The notes beneath the pieces were generated by a model. The model made no database searches and was not told where the DNA came from. It saw only the letters and a program-made list of their open reading frames with translations. Shown here piece after piece: positions 34,695 through 43,432 of a DNA stretch of 64,000 nt. The first letter of the stretch is position 1. The number at the start of each line of letters is the position of its first letter. This stretch comes from Pirellulales bacterium (lineage in GTDB: Bacteria > Planctomycetota > Planctomycetia > Pirellulales > JALHPA01): assembly GCA_033762255.1 (NCBI GenBank), contig JANRLT010000044.1:186001-250000 (forward strand), read 5' to 3'. Both the position numbers and the translations under genes were made by a program.

Positions 34695-36923
34695 ATGGGT
34701 ACTTCTATGTTGACGCATTGGCGGGGAGCGGGACTCACCCTTTTTACCAAAATTTGCGCGGGCTGTTGCGTCTTGGGCCTGTTATGGGGGGGGCGGCCCA
34801 TGCCGTCGACGGCGGAGACCCTGGGAAATTCGCTGGATTTTGTCCCGGCGGATGTCTCCTTTTATAGCTCTTCGCTGCGGCTGCGCGAACAATGGGAACT
34901 GCTGACCGACAGCAAGGCCTGGGTGGCCCTGACCAATATGGCCAGCGTGCAACTGGGGTTGCAGCAGTTACGCGGCCAATTCAATAGCGAGGATGGCGCG
35001 CTTGCCCCGGTGCAGGCATTTTTAGAAGATCCCGAAAACGCGGACCTGCTCGAACTGTGTCATGACGCATTTAAGCACGAGATTTTTATCTATGGCGACG
35101 CCCAATTCGCCCCCACGCTCAATCTGATTAACAACGCGTACGGCTCGATTTACTATTCCTCAATGATGAGCGGACTCAAGCAAGGGATTAACGATGATGG
35201 AGAGGGTCCCCCCCGTCCCGAGGAAATGGCCGCTGCGTTTTTGCAGACGCTTAACGCCGACCTGCCCAATGTGGCGATCCCCAACATGGTCATTGGCCTG
35301 AAAATCACCAAGCCCGAAATCGCCGAAAAAGAACTCCGACGGTTGGAAATGGTGCTAACCCGCCTCTTGGCCCCCATCCCCCCCGCGCTCGAACGCTTTA
35401 AACGGGAAAAAGTCGGAACGGGCACATTTTTAACCTTGAACGTGGAGGGGGCTTTAGTTCCCTGGGAAGAAATCCCCTGGCAAGATGTGGAAAACGAACC
35501 GGGTGAATATGACAAGCTGCGCAATCAGTTGCAGCAAATGAATCTAAATGTCAGCATTGGCGTCAACAATGGTTATATTCTGGTGGGGATTGGCTCGGGG
35601 AATCAACATTTGGGCAACCTGGCCGCGGAAAAACTCCTGCGCGACCGCGAGGAATTCGCCGCGCTAAAACCGCATCTCGATCAGCGGTTGACCAGCATCG
35701 CCTGGACCAACCAACAAATGATGGAGCTATCTTCCGGACTCACCACCGCCAATATTGACGGCTTGGTCCAATTAGTCGAGCAAGTCCTGGTTGAAACCGA
35801 CCTCCCCGAAAATGTCCAAAGTGACCTCAAGTCCGACGCCGCCAGTTTGGCGGAAGATATCAAAAAGCAAATGCCTGCTATTGGACCCAGCCTAGGCTTT
35901 AGCTTTATGACCAACCGCGGATACGAAGGCTACTGGTACAACTGGACCGAAGACCGCCGGCTGGACGCTTCGCAACCCTTAGGCATCCTTAGTAACTTAT
36001 CGGGAAACCCCCTGCTGGCGATTGCTTCGCGGGGACAATACCGCCCCGAGGATTATGACATTTTGGCTAAATGGGCCAAAAAGGGGTTTGGCTATTTCCA
36101 AGAACATGCCTTGCCGCAAATGAGCGAGGAAGAGCGCGCCCAGGCGGAACTTGTCATCTCCAAGGCCATGCCATTGGTGGAACGCCTGGACCGGGTCAAC
36201 CGGGAATTGCTCATTCGCTCCGTCAAAGATGGCCAGTCCGCCATCGTGCTGGATGCGCAAATCGCCAGCAAAACCTGGATTGGCGAGCAACCCCCCGCCA
36301 ACGAACCTCTCCCCATGCTGGAACTGGCGGTAATTCTTAGCGTTACCGACATGCCCAAGTTTAAACAAGCGTTTGTCGAACTCCGCGAGATTGGCCAAGG
36401 CGTGGTGGATATGATTCGCGAATTGAATCCCGGCGAGATTCCGGCCGATTACGCGGTTCCCACCCCTAAGACCCGCAAACTGGACAACGGAGCGGAATCC
36501 TACTGGTATGATCTCCCCGCCGAAATCCAATTGGACAAGCAAATCCTGCCGCATGGGGCCACCACTGAAAATTTGGCGCTCATTTCCAGCAGTCCCCGCT
36601 TGACCACACAAGTCCTCAAGCCAACACCACTCAAAAATGAATTCCTAAGCGCGGTTGCCAGCAAACCCATCAGCATGGCGTTTATCATCAACACGGGGGA
36701 CCTTTTGCAAAAAATCGCCCCTTGGGTGGAATACGGCTTTGCCCAGGCCGCGGCCGAACGCGGGGGTAACATCACCGATTATCCGGAGATGATCTTTGCC
36801 CAAAACGAAGTGCGGACCGCGCTTAGTGTATTGGCCTGCGTGCAAAGTATTTCGGGTTATAGCTATCGCGAGGGGGCCGCGACCGTCACCCACACTCAAA
36901 CGCTGATTCGTGATTTAGAGTAA
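34695..36923 (+). CDS. Secreted protein of unknown function, 742 aa
   Basis: No family recognised with confidence. The N terminus has a basic start and a hydrophobic stretch (LFTKICAGCCVLGLLWGG) ending before MPSTAETLG, consistent with export. The body begins FVPADVSFYSSSLRLREQWE and alternates helical Gln/Glu/Leu stretches with beta segments such as GYILVGIGSGN, TSIAWTN and LLAIASRGQYRPEDY; the overall pattern recalls DUF3352-type bacterial proteins, a comparison from memory only. There is no HExxH or other catalytic motif. It is downstream of tsf but separated by hairpins, so an independent unit. Confidence 0.8.
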   Translation: MGTSMLTHWRGAGLTLFTKICAGCCVLGLLWGGRPMPSTAETLGNSLDFVPADVSFYSSSLRLREQWELLTDSKAWVALTNMASVQLGLQQLRGQFNSEDGALAPVQAFLEDPENADLLELCHDAFKHEIFIYGDAQFAPTLNLINNAYGSIYYSSMMSGLKQGINDDGEGPPRPEEMAAAFLQTLNADLPNVAIPNMVIGLKITKPEIAEKELRRLEMVLTRLLAPIPPALERFKREKVGTGTFLTLNVEGALVPWEEIPWQDVENEPGEYDKLRNQLQQMNLNVSIGVNNGYILVGIGSGNQHLGNLAAEKLLRDREEFAALKPHLDQRLTSIAWTNQQMMELSSGLTTANIDGLVQLVEQVLVETDLPENVQSDLKSDAASLAEDIKKQMPAIGPSLGFSFMTNRGYEGYWYNWTEDRRLDASQPLGILSNLSGNPLLAIASRGQYRPEDYDILAKWAKKGFGYFQEHALPQMSEEERAQAELVISKAMPLVERLDRVNRELLIRSVKDGQSAIVLDAQIASKTWIGEQPPANEPLPMLELAVILSVTDMPKFKQAFVELREIGQGVVDMIRELNPGEIPADYAVPTPKTRKLDNGAESYWYDLPAEIQLDKQILPHGATTENLALISSSPRLTTQVLKPTPLKNEFLSAVASKPISMAFIINTGDLLQKIAPWVEYGFAQAAAERGGNITDYPEMIFAQNEVRTALSVLACVQSISGYSYREGAATVTHTQTLIRDLE

Positions 36924-36966
36924 ACGGAATGGATGCAGCGCTCCGCGTTGCTGGCTGGGTTGGTGG

Positions 36967-37941
36967 GTGAGTAAATATTTCCAGATGTCCTTCGAGACTA
37001 GTTTCGAATTTTTTGGCAGTTCTACCTTACTTGACCACGCCTATTCTGAATATGCCGTGTTCCTGGCGTCGTTTGATCAGGAAGGTTGTTTTACTATTTA
37101 TAAAGATCCGATTGCCCGACGTACGGCGGCCCAACAAGCTAACAGTATTATACAAAAATACCTAGCTAGCACGAGCATCAGCGAAGGGGAGAATGCCATC
37201 TCCGCAAGCTATGTTTGGCCTGCCAGGAAAGGAGAGGGATTTGTCCTTGTGGATTCCATTGTTTATGGTGCTGGATATGATAAGCGCATGAACCCGCGAT
37301 TGCTGGTTCAAGTGGAGATGCCGGTGTATATGCCCAAGTGCATATCTCCGCTGGGCATAAGTGACATCCTGCATGGCAAAGTTCAGAGTCAGGGGAAAAA
37401 TCCGAAAGTCTATCCAAAGGGAATGTCTGGTGTTTCGGCTCGCTCCATGTACAATTGTGTACAACTGTATTCGTATTTTGCCATGCTACCCAGTTTACAA
37501 TGCGTGCCGGCTGATCAGGAATTCTATGGGACAATCGAGCGTCAACATGGTGAATGTTTACCATTTAACCAAAATGGTTTGCATCGGAGAAGCGTACTTT
37601 CTTTTCGGGACGATTTTAAACGGCTCCTTGCTTATTTGAGTGTAAAACAAGGCGAGACAAGTCCAGCGCCAGCAGGGCTATTCCCCCATGGCACATTTAT
37701 GGATTATGAAGCAGAATACACTGTGAAAGCTGGTCAATATGAAAAAATTGTCAATACTTCAGACGAAGAGTGGGTAACTCTGTTTCACGAGTTCATCCAG
37801 CAATTGGATGACCGGTTTTCCTGGTTCATCATGCAAGACGGTTCCGTATTGCTCTATACCAATAATCCGATAGTTTGCAACCTGCGGCCATTTTATAATG
37901 CCTTACTTGCGTTTGTGAACACCGGTAATATTCCTCTGTAG
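36967..37941 (+). CDS. Unknown protein, AT-richer than neighbours, 324 aa
   Basis: No family recognised. It starts with GTG 36967 (MSKYFQMSFE), with an in-frame ATG six codons later; no clear ribosome site is seen. No signal peptide or membrane helix is visible, so a cytoplasmic protein is likely. It contains aromatic-rich stretches (YSEYAVFLASFDQEGCFTIY and FSWFIMQDGSVLLYTNNPI) and scattered cysteines without a metal-site pattern. Lines I counted run about 43-48 percent G+C, against clearly higher values in the genes around it, and codon choice looks different. It is flanked on the right by dispersed element B. Signs of horizontal origin; function cannot be stated. Confidence 0.7.
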   Translation: MSKYFQMSFETSFEFFGSSTLLDHAYSEYAVFLASFDQEGCFTIYKDPIARRTAAQQANSIIQKYLASTSISEGENAISASYVWPARKGEGFVLVDSIVYGAGYDKRMNPRLLVQVEMPVYMPKCISPLGISDILHGKVQSQGKNPKVYPKGMSGVSARSMYNCVQLYSYFAMLPSLQCVPADQEFYGTIERQHGECLPFNQNGLHRRSVLSFRDDFKRLLAYLSVKQGETSPAPAGLFPHGTFMDYEAEYTVKAGQYEKIVNTSDEEWVTLFHEFIQQLDDRFSWFIMQDGSVLLYTNNPIVCNLRPFYNALLAFVNTGNIPL

Positions 37942-37942
37942 A

Positions 37943-38280
37943 ATTCATAACGCGGCTTTTTCCTGGATTACCAAGAGCTTCCAGAACTCCGTTGGAGTTC
38001 GGGGTGATTGTTTTTGCCAGCTTTCCCAGGCTAGTCGCTGCGCTCCAACCCGTGGGCAATGATCCACTGTATTGCCAAAGAACAGGGCGCTTCGCGGTAC
38101 CCTTTTACCGCAACGCGGTAACGTAACTCAGCCCAGGGTTACCGCGCAGCGGTTACCCTGGGAATACTAGCCTAGCCAAAAAATTCTACCGCAACGCGGT
38201 TGCGTCATGCCGTGATTTCCTATTAATTGTACATGCATTTGCATAATGCTAGCTGCGCTAAGTTTAGCTTGAAATCGTAT
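37943..38280 (+). repeat. Dispersed structured element, copy B
   Basis: Related to 26111-26350 but about 100 bp longer; the extra part contains the ACCGC-AAC-GCGGT hairpins and the long hairpin at 38132-38162. Shared blocks include AACTCCGTTGGAGT, TCGCTGCGCTCCAACCCGTG and CGCGGTTGCGTCAT. Confidence 0.75.
38132..38162. repeat. 14-bp-stem hairpin inside element B
   Basis: CCCAGGGTTACCGC, loop GCA, then GCGGTTACCCTGGG: 13 of 14 pairs match. The strongest fold in the element. Confidence 0.8.
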
Positions 38281-38299
38281 TCGTTCGTAGCTAGCTTTT

Positions 38300-39223
38300 T
38301 TAACTCCCTGCAAACTCCCCCTCCCGCAGCGCCACGACCACCAGCCCCTGCTGATCAGCGAATTTAATAAATTGTTCCTGCTCGACCAGGATGGTTTTGT
38401 CCGCTTCGATGGCCAACACCTTTCCTCCGGCGGCCAACATACTTTCCAGGGTTAGCACGCCCACGGTTGGCACGTCAAACCGCATATCTTGCTGCGGTTT
38501 GGCTGTTTTAACCACGGTAAAACCCCCCGCGGTGCATAACTCTCCGGCGCGGCGGATGCACGCATCGGTCCCTTCCAGCGCCTCCACCGCGACGGCCGTG
38601 CGATCCTTGACCACCACGCTTTGGCCAATATCCAGCCGGCCTAGTTCCTTGGCCAGCTTCCAGCCAAAGCGAATATCCGCCCATTGGGCATCGGTGGGGG
38701 CTTTTTTGGTGAGTTGTCCGGCGGGCACAAGCAACTCCGGTGCGTAATTGGTGGCGGGTCCGAGGGTGATGCCATCCGCGGCAAAGGCCTCCACGATTGC
38801 CAGTAAGAGCGTATCATCCCGACGATCTCGCTGGGTCGTGACAAAGTGGGGCCAAAAGACCCGCAGCGCGCGCCAGTCGGGAAAATGCCGCCACCACGCG
38901 CCCCGCTCGTACAGGCGCGTTTTAAAGACTTTGCCCGCCATCAGGGCGTCCGGCACGCCTCGCCGGGCAAAAAACCGAATCGCCCGGCCCAATTGTCCCA
39001 GGCCAATCCATTGAAATTCATGGGCCAGGTTTTGTAAAGCCGGATCGGCGTGCTGCGCGATACCCAGACAGTAGATATCGTAATTTTGTCGCGCTAGGGC
39101 CTGGGCCACCGCCCGGGGAAACTCTCCCCAACCGGCGATAAGGCCAATCTTTGGCCGTGAAGGGGCAGTGGCTGGCGGAGTGATCGTTGTGTAACGCAAC
39201 ATTGTCAAAAAAGTCGCGGCCAA
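38300..39223 (-). CDS. lpxI: UDP-2,3-diacylglucosamine pyrophosphatase LpxI, 307 aa
   Basis: Hydrolyses UDP-2,3-diacylglucosamine to lipid X and UMP in lipid A synthesis, a role done by LpxH in E. coli. IGLIAGWGEFPRAVAQALAR at the start, FFARRGVPDALMAGKVFKTRLY, QRDRRDDTLLLAIVEAFAADG, and KDRTAVAVEALEGTDACIRR (residues about 205-224) are LpxI (DUF1009) patterns; VVKTAKPQQDMRFDVPTVG is the C-terminal core with the metal-site D. The length is slightly above the usual about 270 because of about 20 extra N-terminal residues; a start at 39202 is possible. It follows lpxD by about 24 bp on the same strand. Confidence 0.94.
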   Translation of the reverse strand: MAATFLTMLRYTTITPPATAPSRPKIGLIAGWGEFPRAVAQALARQNYDIYCLGIAQHADPALQNLAHEFQWIGLGQLGRAIRFFARRGVPDALMAGKVFKTRLYERGAWWRHFPDWRALRVFWPHFVTTQRDRRDDTLLLAIVEAFAADGITLGPATNYAPELLVPAGQLTKKAPTDAQWADIRFGWKLAKELGRLDIGQSVVVKDRTAVAVEALEGTDACIRRAGELCTAGGFTVVKTAKPQQDMRFDVPTVGVLTLESMLAAGGKVLAIEADKTILVEQEQFIKFADQQGLVVVALREGEFAGS

Positions 39224-39247
39224 ATTGGGATCGAGATATTTTTGATG

Positions 39248-40372
39248 TTACGCCGCCCGTTGTTCCGTGGGATTCGTGTTGAGGGGCAAACTGGCGGGGG
39301 AATTCGGGTTATGATCCGTTCCCGCCGCGGCTTGTTGCAGACTGGCCACAACCAGCCGTAATTGCTTCAGCTCTTTGCGCATTTCGGGGAGCTTGCTGAG
39401 TGCCGCGAATTGCAGTTTTTGTTCCCGTTCGGGGATGGCGGGAGCCCCCAGCATGTGCGTATGTTCCGGGACGTCGTTGGCCACGCCCGCCATGGCCCCC
39501 AACTTTGCCCCGGTGCCAATATGCACATGGTCGCGCACGCCCACCTGGCCCGCCATGACCACATAATCACCGGTGGTCGTGCTGCCGGCAATGCCGACCT
39601 GGCTGCAGATCATATTGTGCTTGCCCAGGCGGCAATTGTGGGCGATCATCACCAGGTTATCGATCTTGGTTCCTTCGCCGATGATAGTCGGCCCATAGGT
39701 GCCGCGGTCGATGGTGGTATTCGCGCCCACTTCGACGTCAGACTCTAAAATGACATACCCCAACTGGGCGGAGAGGCAGTGTCGGCCATTGACTAGTTTA
39801 TAGCCAAAACCATAGGCCCCCAGGATGGCGCCCGCATGAATGATGCACCGCGGACCAACCAATGTTTCTTCGTAGAGCACGGCATTGGAAAAGATCACCG
39901 TCCCCGCGCCGATACGACAGCCGGCCATAATTTTTGCGCCGCTATGCACGATGACGCCAGCTTCTAGCTCGACATCGTCACCGATGAGCGCGAGCGGATG
40001 GACGGTGACATCGGGAGCGATGCGGGCGGTGGGGCTAATGTGCGCGGCGGGACTGATACCCCGCGACGGGGGGGCGCGGCGCGGACGAAAGTGCTGGACA
40101 ATTTTTGCAAAGGCGGCGTGGACATCGGCCACGGCGATGACGGGAATATTGAGTGGCGTCAGTGTTAAATTCGCGGGAACCAACACCGCGCTGGCCGCGC
40201 ACTGTGGCAGGCGCAGAGCCTTGTCCGCGGTGTCGACCAGGGTAATGTGTCCCGTTGAGGCGGTTTCCAGGGTGGCGGCGCCGGTGATGGCGATCGCCGA
40301 CGCGGTCGAATCGCCGCGAAGTTCCCCCCCCGTGATTTCCGCCAAATGCGACAGCGTGACTATCATGGTCAT
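39248..40372 (-). CDS. lpxD: UDP-3-O-acylglucosamine N-acyltransferase LpxD, 374 aa
   Basis: Adds the second acyl chain to the glucosamine precursor of lipid A. The N-terminal domain begins IVTLSHLAEITGGELRGD; the left-handed beta-helix is seen as hexapeptide repeats (IAPDVTVHPLALIGDDVELE then AGVIVHSGAKIMAGCRIGAG), with TIDRGTYGPTIIGEGTKIDN and the catalytic histidine in MIAHNCRLG. IVGPRC-like and GQVGVRDHVHIG repeats continue to the helical C terminus, which is a longer Lys/Glu/Gln tail than usual. The ATG at 40372 or 40366 fits the family start; an upstream frame to 40495 is non-homologous. Co-transcribed with lpxI; supports a lipid A pathway in this organism. Confidence 0.95.
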   Translation of the reverse strand: MTMIVTLSHLAEITGGELRGDSTASAIAITGAATLETASTGHITLVDTADKALRLPQCAASAVLVPANLTLTPLNIPVIAVADVHAAFAKIVQHFRPRRAPPSRGISPAAHISPTARIAPDVTVHPLALIGDDVELEAGVIVHSGAKIMAGCRIGAGTVIFSNAVLYEETLVGPRCIIHAGAILGAYGFGYKLVNGRHCLSAQLGYVILESDVEVGANTTIDRGTYGPTIIGEGTKIDNLVMIAHNCRLGKHNMICSQVGIAGSTTTGDYVVMAGQVGVRDHVHIGTGAKLGAMAGVANDVPEHTHMLGAPAIPEREQKLQFAALSKLPEMRKELKQLRLVVASLQQAAAGTDHNPNSPASLPLNTNPTEQRAA

Positions 40373-41038
40373 CCCGCTTTCCCCTGCTGGGCCGCGCGGA
40401 TCATCGTTCCCGCGCAGCGCGTGTCTGGTGTCTGCCATTTCTTTGGACCGGTGATCGTAACGACGGGCGGGACAATGGGCAAGAGGAATGTCCACCCGCG
40501 CGGCGGAGTATCACGGCTCTCTTATGACGAGGGCGACAGACCCTGCCCGCTAGCAATCTGCTGGCGGCGTTCCGTTAGAATTGATACGACCCGCGCGCCG
40601 CCGCGCGGGGCCTGCCGGTCGCGGTCAAAAAAGAGTCGAGGAATAATCGCTGTTTTATGTGGAAATTTAACACCCGGGGGTCGGCGGCGAGGATCTAACT
40701 TGACGCGCGGCGATTTGTCAAGATGCCGTTGCCACCGAGCGCCGCTTTTCCAAAGTTTTATAAAAAACCACTCTTTTCAGGGTTGATCCTCAATTCAATT
40801 TGTCATTAGGATAAAGGTAGCGATGTGCGGATGGGTTGCTCGCAACGAGCTGCCAACCTTTCCCAATAACCAGCCCGTTGCGGAAAACAGGCTGACTCGC
40901 ATCCGCTACGCATTCCTCCCGGAAAGGAATCGAGGCGCCTGTGATTGTGCTAGTTTCGCTCCCTTTTTCCAAAGCGGCGCGCGGGATTAGTCACAGTTGA
41001 ACTGCACTTCATTTGGGCCACGCTGTGGAGTATGTCCG
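40373..41038. other. Spacer between divergent lpxD and the CxxC gene
   Basis: About 670 bp. The part near lpxD is G/C-rich and open on the minus strand but without family sequence. Near 40828-40852 there is a nested inverted repeat, GGTT-GCTCG-CAA-CGAGC-TGCC-AACC. A 60-codon minus frame (40790-40972) has no recognisable content. Nothing else supported. Confidence 0.4.
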
Positions 41039-41341
41039 ATGATTCATTACAGTTGTGATTTGTGTAAACGTACGCTCGACCCCCAGGATGATCTGCGGTA
41101 TGTCGTCAAGCTGGAGGTTTTTGCCACACTCGACCAGGAACATTCCCCCCTTGATGAGGATCAAGATAATTTGCTGGAACTGCAAGACGTCCTGCAGCGC
41201 CTGGATGACCACGCGGACGAAACAATCAGTAGCGAAGTTTACCAATCGCTCAAATTCGATCTTTGTCCCGATTGCCGCAAAAAATTCCTAAAAAATCCGC
41301 TTGGTCGTGAAGTCAAGCAATTTGACTTTAGTAAAAACTAG
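41039..41341 (+). CDS. Small two-CxxC (zinc-finger-like) conserved protein, 100 aa
   Basis: MIHYSCDLCKRTLDPQDDLR at the start and FDLCPDCRKKFLKNPLGRE near the end place two CxxC pairs about 65 residues apart, enclosing an acidic helical middle (LLELQDVLQRLDDHADE). The pair would make one zinc site bridging both ends. I recall this arrangement as a small conserved planctomycete protein, function unknown; a regulator or chaperone role is speculation. ATG 41039 follows GGAG and begins the cysteine motif; the frame opens 14 codons earlier. Alone, divergent from lpxD. Confidence 0.78.
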   Translation: MIHYSCDLCKRTLDPQDDLRYVVKLEVFATLDQEHSPLDEDQDNLLELQDVLQRLDDHADETISSEVYQSLKFDLCPDCRKKFLKNPLGREVKQFDFSKN

Positions 41342-41542
41342 CCGTAGTTTTTTGGCCGTAGCATTTTGATGGTCGCCGATGGCGCGGCTATCATATCACC
41401 GGCAGTCTGTGGTATCACCGCCAGCCTGTTTTAAGATCGGTTGGCATATTTCATAGCCGGCGGTATTCAGAACCAGCGTCCGTTCCACCGACCGCATTTT
41501 ACGTTGGTCGCTTTTCATTAGTTCCTCTTGCCGGTAACGAGC

Positions 41543-42283
41543 ATGTCGGCCTCCACGCCACGCCGGCCAGCAGCTTCGGACTCACCCCTCCCGTTTCGCT
41601 TTAATCCGCGTTCGGGTTATTCCTGGCTCATACTGCTGGTCATTTTGGCGTTGGCCGCTTATCAGGCTTGGCAGCGGCAACAACCACCGCCAATTCCCAA
41701 TCCCCCGCCGGTGGCGGCGGATCCGGCATTGCCCCCTGCATCACCGCGGGCTACTCCGCCCGAACATGGCGGTACGTCCGCCAAATCGCGCGGCAGCGAT
41801 ATCCCTCTTGAAAATTCCCGGGAAAAACCGGCGGTTGATCAGCCCGCTGGCGAATCATATCAAGTAATCCGCGTGGCCGATGGCGATACGCTGACGGTCC
41901 GCGACAGCCGCAACCGTGAAATTCGCGTGCGTCTGATCGGCGTGGATGCTCCCGAAATCGACCATCCCGATCAGAACATTCGCGCCGAACCCGGCGGCTA
42001 TGAGGCCAAAATTTTTACCACCCGCGCCGTCCAAAAGCAACGCATCCGGCTGGTTTTTGACGAGGGTTATGAACGGGAGGACCGGTATGGCCGCTGGCTG
42101 TGCTATGCCTACTATCAGGAGGGGGCGACCGAGAAATTTTTAAACGTGGAACTGGTGCGGGCGGGATGGGCCAGTGTCTACGATGACCGGCGTAGGTTTC
42201 CATACTCGGCGGCGATCTATCGCCAACTAAAAGCGGCCCAAAGCGAGGCCCAATCCGCGCGCCGGGGAATTTATGGGAATTAA
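41543..42283 (+). CDS. Membrane-anchored thermonuclease-family (SNase-like) protein, 246 aa
   Basis: One N-terminal hydrophobic span (YSWLILLVILALAAYQAW, residues about 27-44) is followed by a Pro-rich linker and, from about residue 107, an SNase fold: YQVIRVADGDTLTVRDSRNR, then VRLIGVDAPEIDHPDQN with the catalytic Arg and Asp, FTTRAVQKQRIRLVFDEGYE, REDRYGRWLCYAYY and LVRAGWASVYDDRRRF. The pattern fits staphylococcal-nuclease-like enzymes that degrade nucleic acid outside the cytoplasm. ATG 41543 is used; a TTG five codons upstream is possible. The stop is followed 21 bp later by a 30-bp perfect palindrome. Confidence 0.9.
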   Translation: MSASTPRRPAASDSPLPFRFNPRSGYSWLILLVILALAAYQAWQRQQPPPIPNPPPVAADPALPPASPRATPPEHGGTSAKSRGSDIPLENSREKPAVDQPAGESYQVIRVADGDTLTVRDSRNREIRVRLIGVDAPEIDHPDQNIRAEPGGYEAKIFTTRAVQKQRIRLVFDEGYEREDRYGRWLCYAYYQEGATEKFLNVELVRAGWASVYDDRRRFPYSAAIYRQLKAAQSEAQSARRGIYGN

Positions 42284-42668
42284 TGGCATTTTGCAGGTTC
42301 TCAAATTTCAAATCTCAAATTTGAGATTTGAAATCTCCGATAGTTACGCGGCTACCCACCTTCACCGTGTCCCTCCGTGTCTCCAGCGTTCTTCTGTGGT
42401 TTAGAAAGATATTTAGCACGCAGCCACAGATGATAAATAGAAGCGGCACAGAGAAGGTAAAAATACTATGACTGTGACTTGAAATTTAGCATCTCGATCC
42501 GTGAAAATCCGTATTCATCCGTGGCTCAGTAATAATTTTCAGCCACGAATATTCACTAATTGAACACGGATATGGAATTCTCTTCTCCCTGCCCCTCCGT
42601 GTCTCTCAGTAACTCCGTGATAAATGTATTCTGTCCCTGGCTGACGCGGCGGGCTGAAAACATGCTGG
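42284..42668. other. Spacer with long palindrome and CTCCGTG-type remnants
   Basis: Starts with the 30-bp palindrome at 42305-42334, then carries phrases such as CCGTGTCCCTCCGTGTCTCC, ATCCGTGAAAATCCG and TCAGTAACTCCGTGAT. These short words (CTCCGTG, CACGGAG) match the sequence near the GxxExxY remnant at 44939-45030. No gene. Confidence 0.55.
42305..42334. repeat. 30-bp perfect palindrome after the nuclease gene
   Basis: ATTTCAAATCTCAAA followed directly by its exact reverse complement. It can form a 15-bp stem with no spacer (cruciform) or a strong RNA hairpin ending the nuclease transcript. Confidence 0.85.
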
Positions 42669-43046
42669 CTAGCCCTGGGGCCAGGCAAATAACCGTACCG
42701 TGTTCCCATCGGGGTCCTTGGTCACTATTTCGCTAAAACCCTCGTTGCTCTCGCGGGGAGCCTCCACCGCCAACCCGGCCTCCTCCAAACGCTGCCCAAT
42801 CTTGGCCAGGTTTTCCACTTCAAAGCCCAACGACCAGCGGGGGCTGGCATCCCCCGCCTGCTCGCGCTTTAATAGCGAGATCCGCGTCTCCCCCGCCTCC
42901 AACAACGCATATCCATCTTCCTCCACTCGGACCAACACCCGCAGGCCCAGCGTCAGGCGGTACCACTGTAACATTTCCTGCCAACGCCCGGTGCGCAGTT
43001 CCACACAATACAAACTAGGGCGATTTTCCCGATTTAGCATGGCCAT
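42669..43046 (-). CDS. VOC-family (glyoxalase/bleomycin-resistance-like) protein, 125 aa
   Basis: A single vicinal-oxygen-chelate module pair: YCVELRTGRWQEMLQWYRLT then LGLRVLVRVEEDGYALLEAG, LGFEVENLAKIGQRLEEAGL and VTKDPDGNTVRLFAWPQG, the last being the classic D-P-D-G-N closing motif. The metal ligands expected of glyoxalases are not all evident (the usual first His is C-V-E). Substrate unknown. Start ATG 43046 (MAMLNRENRPS) is preferred over 43124, which adds unlike sequence. Confidence 0.85.
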   Translation of the reverse strand: MAMLNRENRPSLYCVELRTGRWQEMLQWYRLTLGLRVLVRVEEDGYALLEAGETRISLLKREQAGDASPRWSLGFEVENLAKIGQRLEEAGLAVEAPRESNEGFSEIVTKDPDGNTVRLFAWPQG

Positions 43047-43432
43047 AGATGAAAAAAAGTTGAAAGACAGGTTGTGGTAACTGGCATTTCCGGCGCGTTC
43101 CGCTAGCACACCGGGGCCTGGCACCGACCAACGGATGTTTCAAGCCCGGCTGCGGGAAAGTGGGCATGCCAGTTGGCCACTGGCATTGACGGAACCGGCA
43201 AATTCCCGGAAAATATTGCCTCATTTAGGTTTAGGACAATTCTTTAGGCCCGGGGAAAATTTCCCGCACTCAACAGAGTTGTCTATTTTAGGGCGTCCCT
43301 TGCCTGGCAAACAAGGGATTGTTCCCACCACCTGAATTAAAGTTTAAGCATCCCCCGCTTTGATAAACCCACCGAATGTTGACCATCCCAGGGGGGGTGC
43401 GCTCATTTTGTCCTCCGAAAGACCCGCGCTCG
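43047..43432. other. Spacer between VOC gene and lysS
   Basis: About 385 bp between divergent genes. CCCTTG-CCTGGCAAA-CAAGGG (43297-43317) can fold; a CGGGGAAAATTTCCCG element lies near 43251. The lysS frame is open from 43376 but without family sequence before 43433. No T-box-like structure was recognised. Confidence 0.4.

Larger units (their letters stand above)
37942..38299. other. Spacer filled by dispersed element B
   Basis: Almost the whole gap is the structured element 37943-38280, which ends 20 bp from the lpxI stop. GCTAGC occurs at 38248-38253 and 38291-38296. Confidence 0.65.

Noticed and set aside
40790-40972. 60-codon minus frame upstream of the CxxC gene
   Set aside because: No recognisable content and contains part of an inverted repeat; not enough support.
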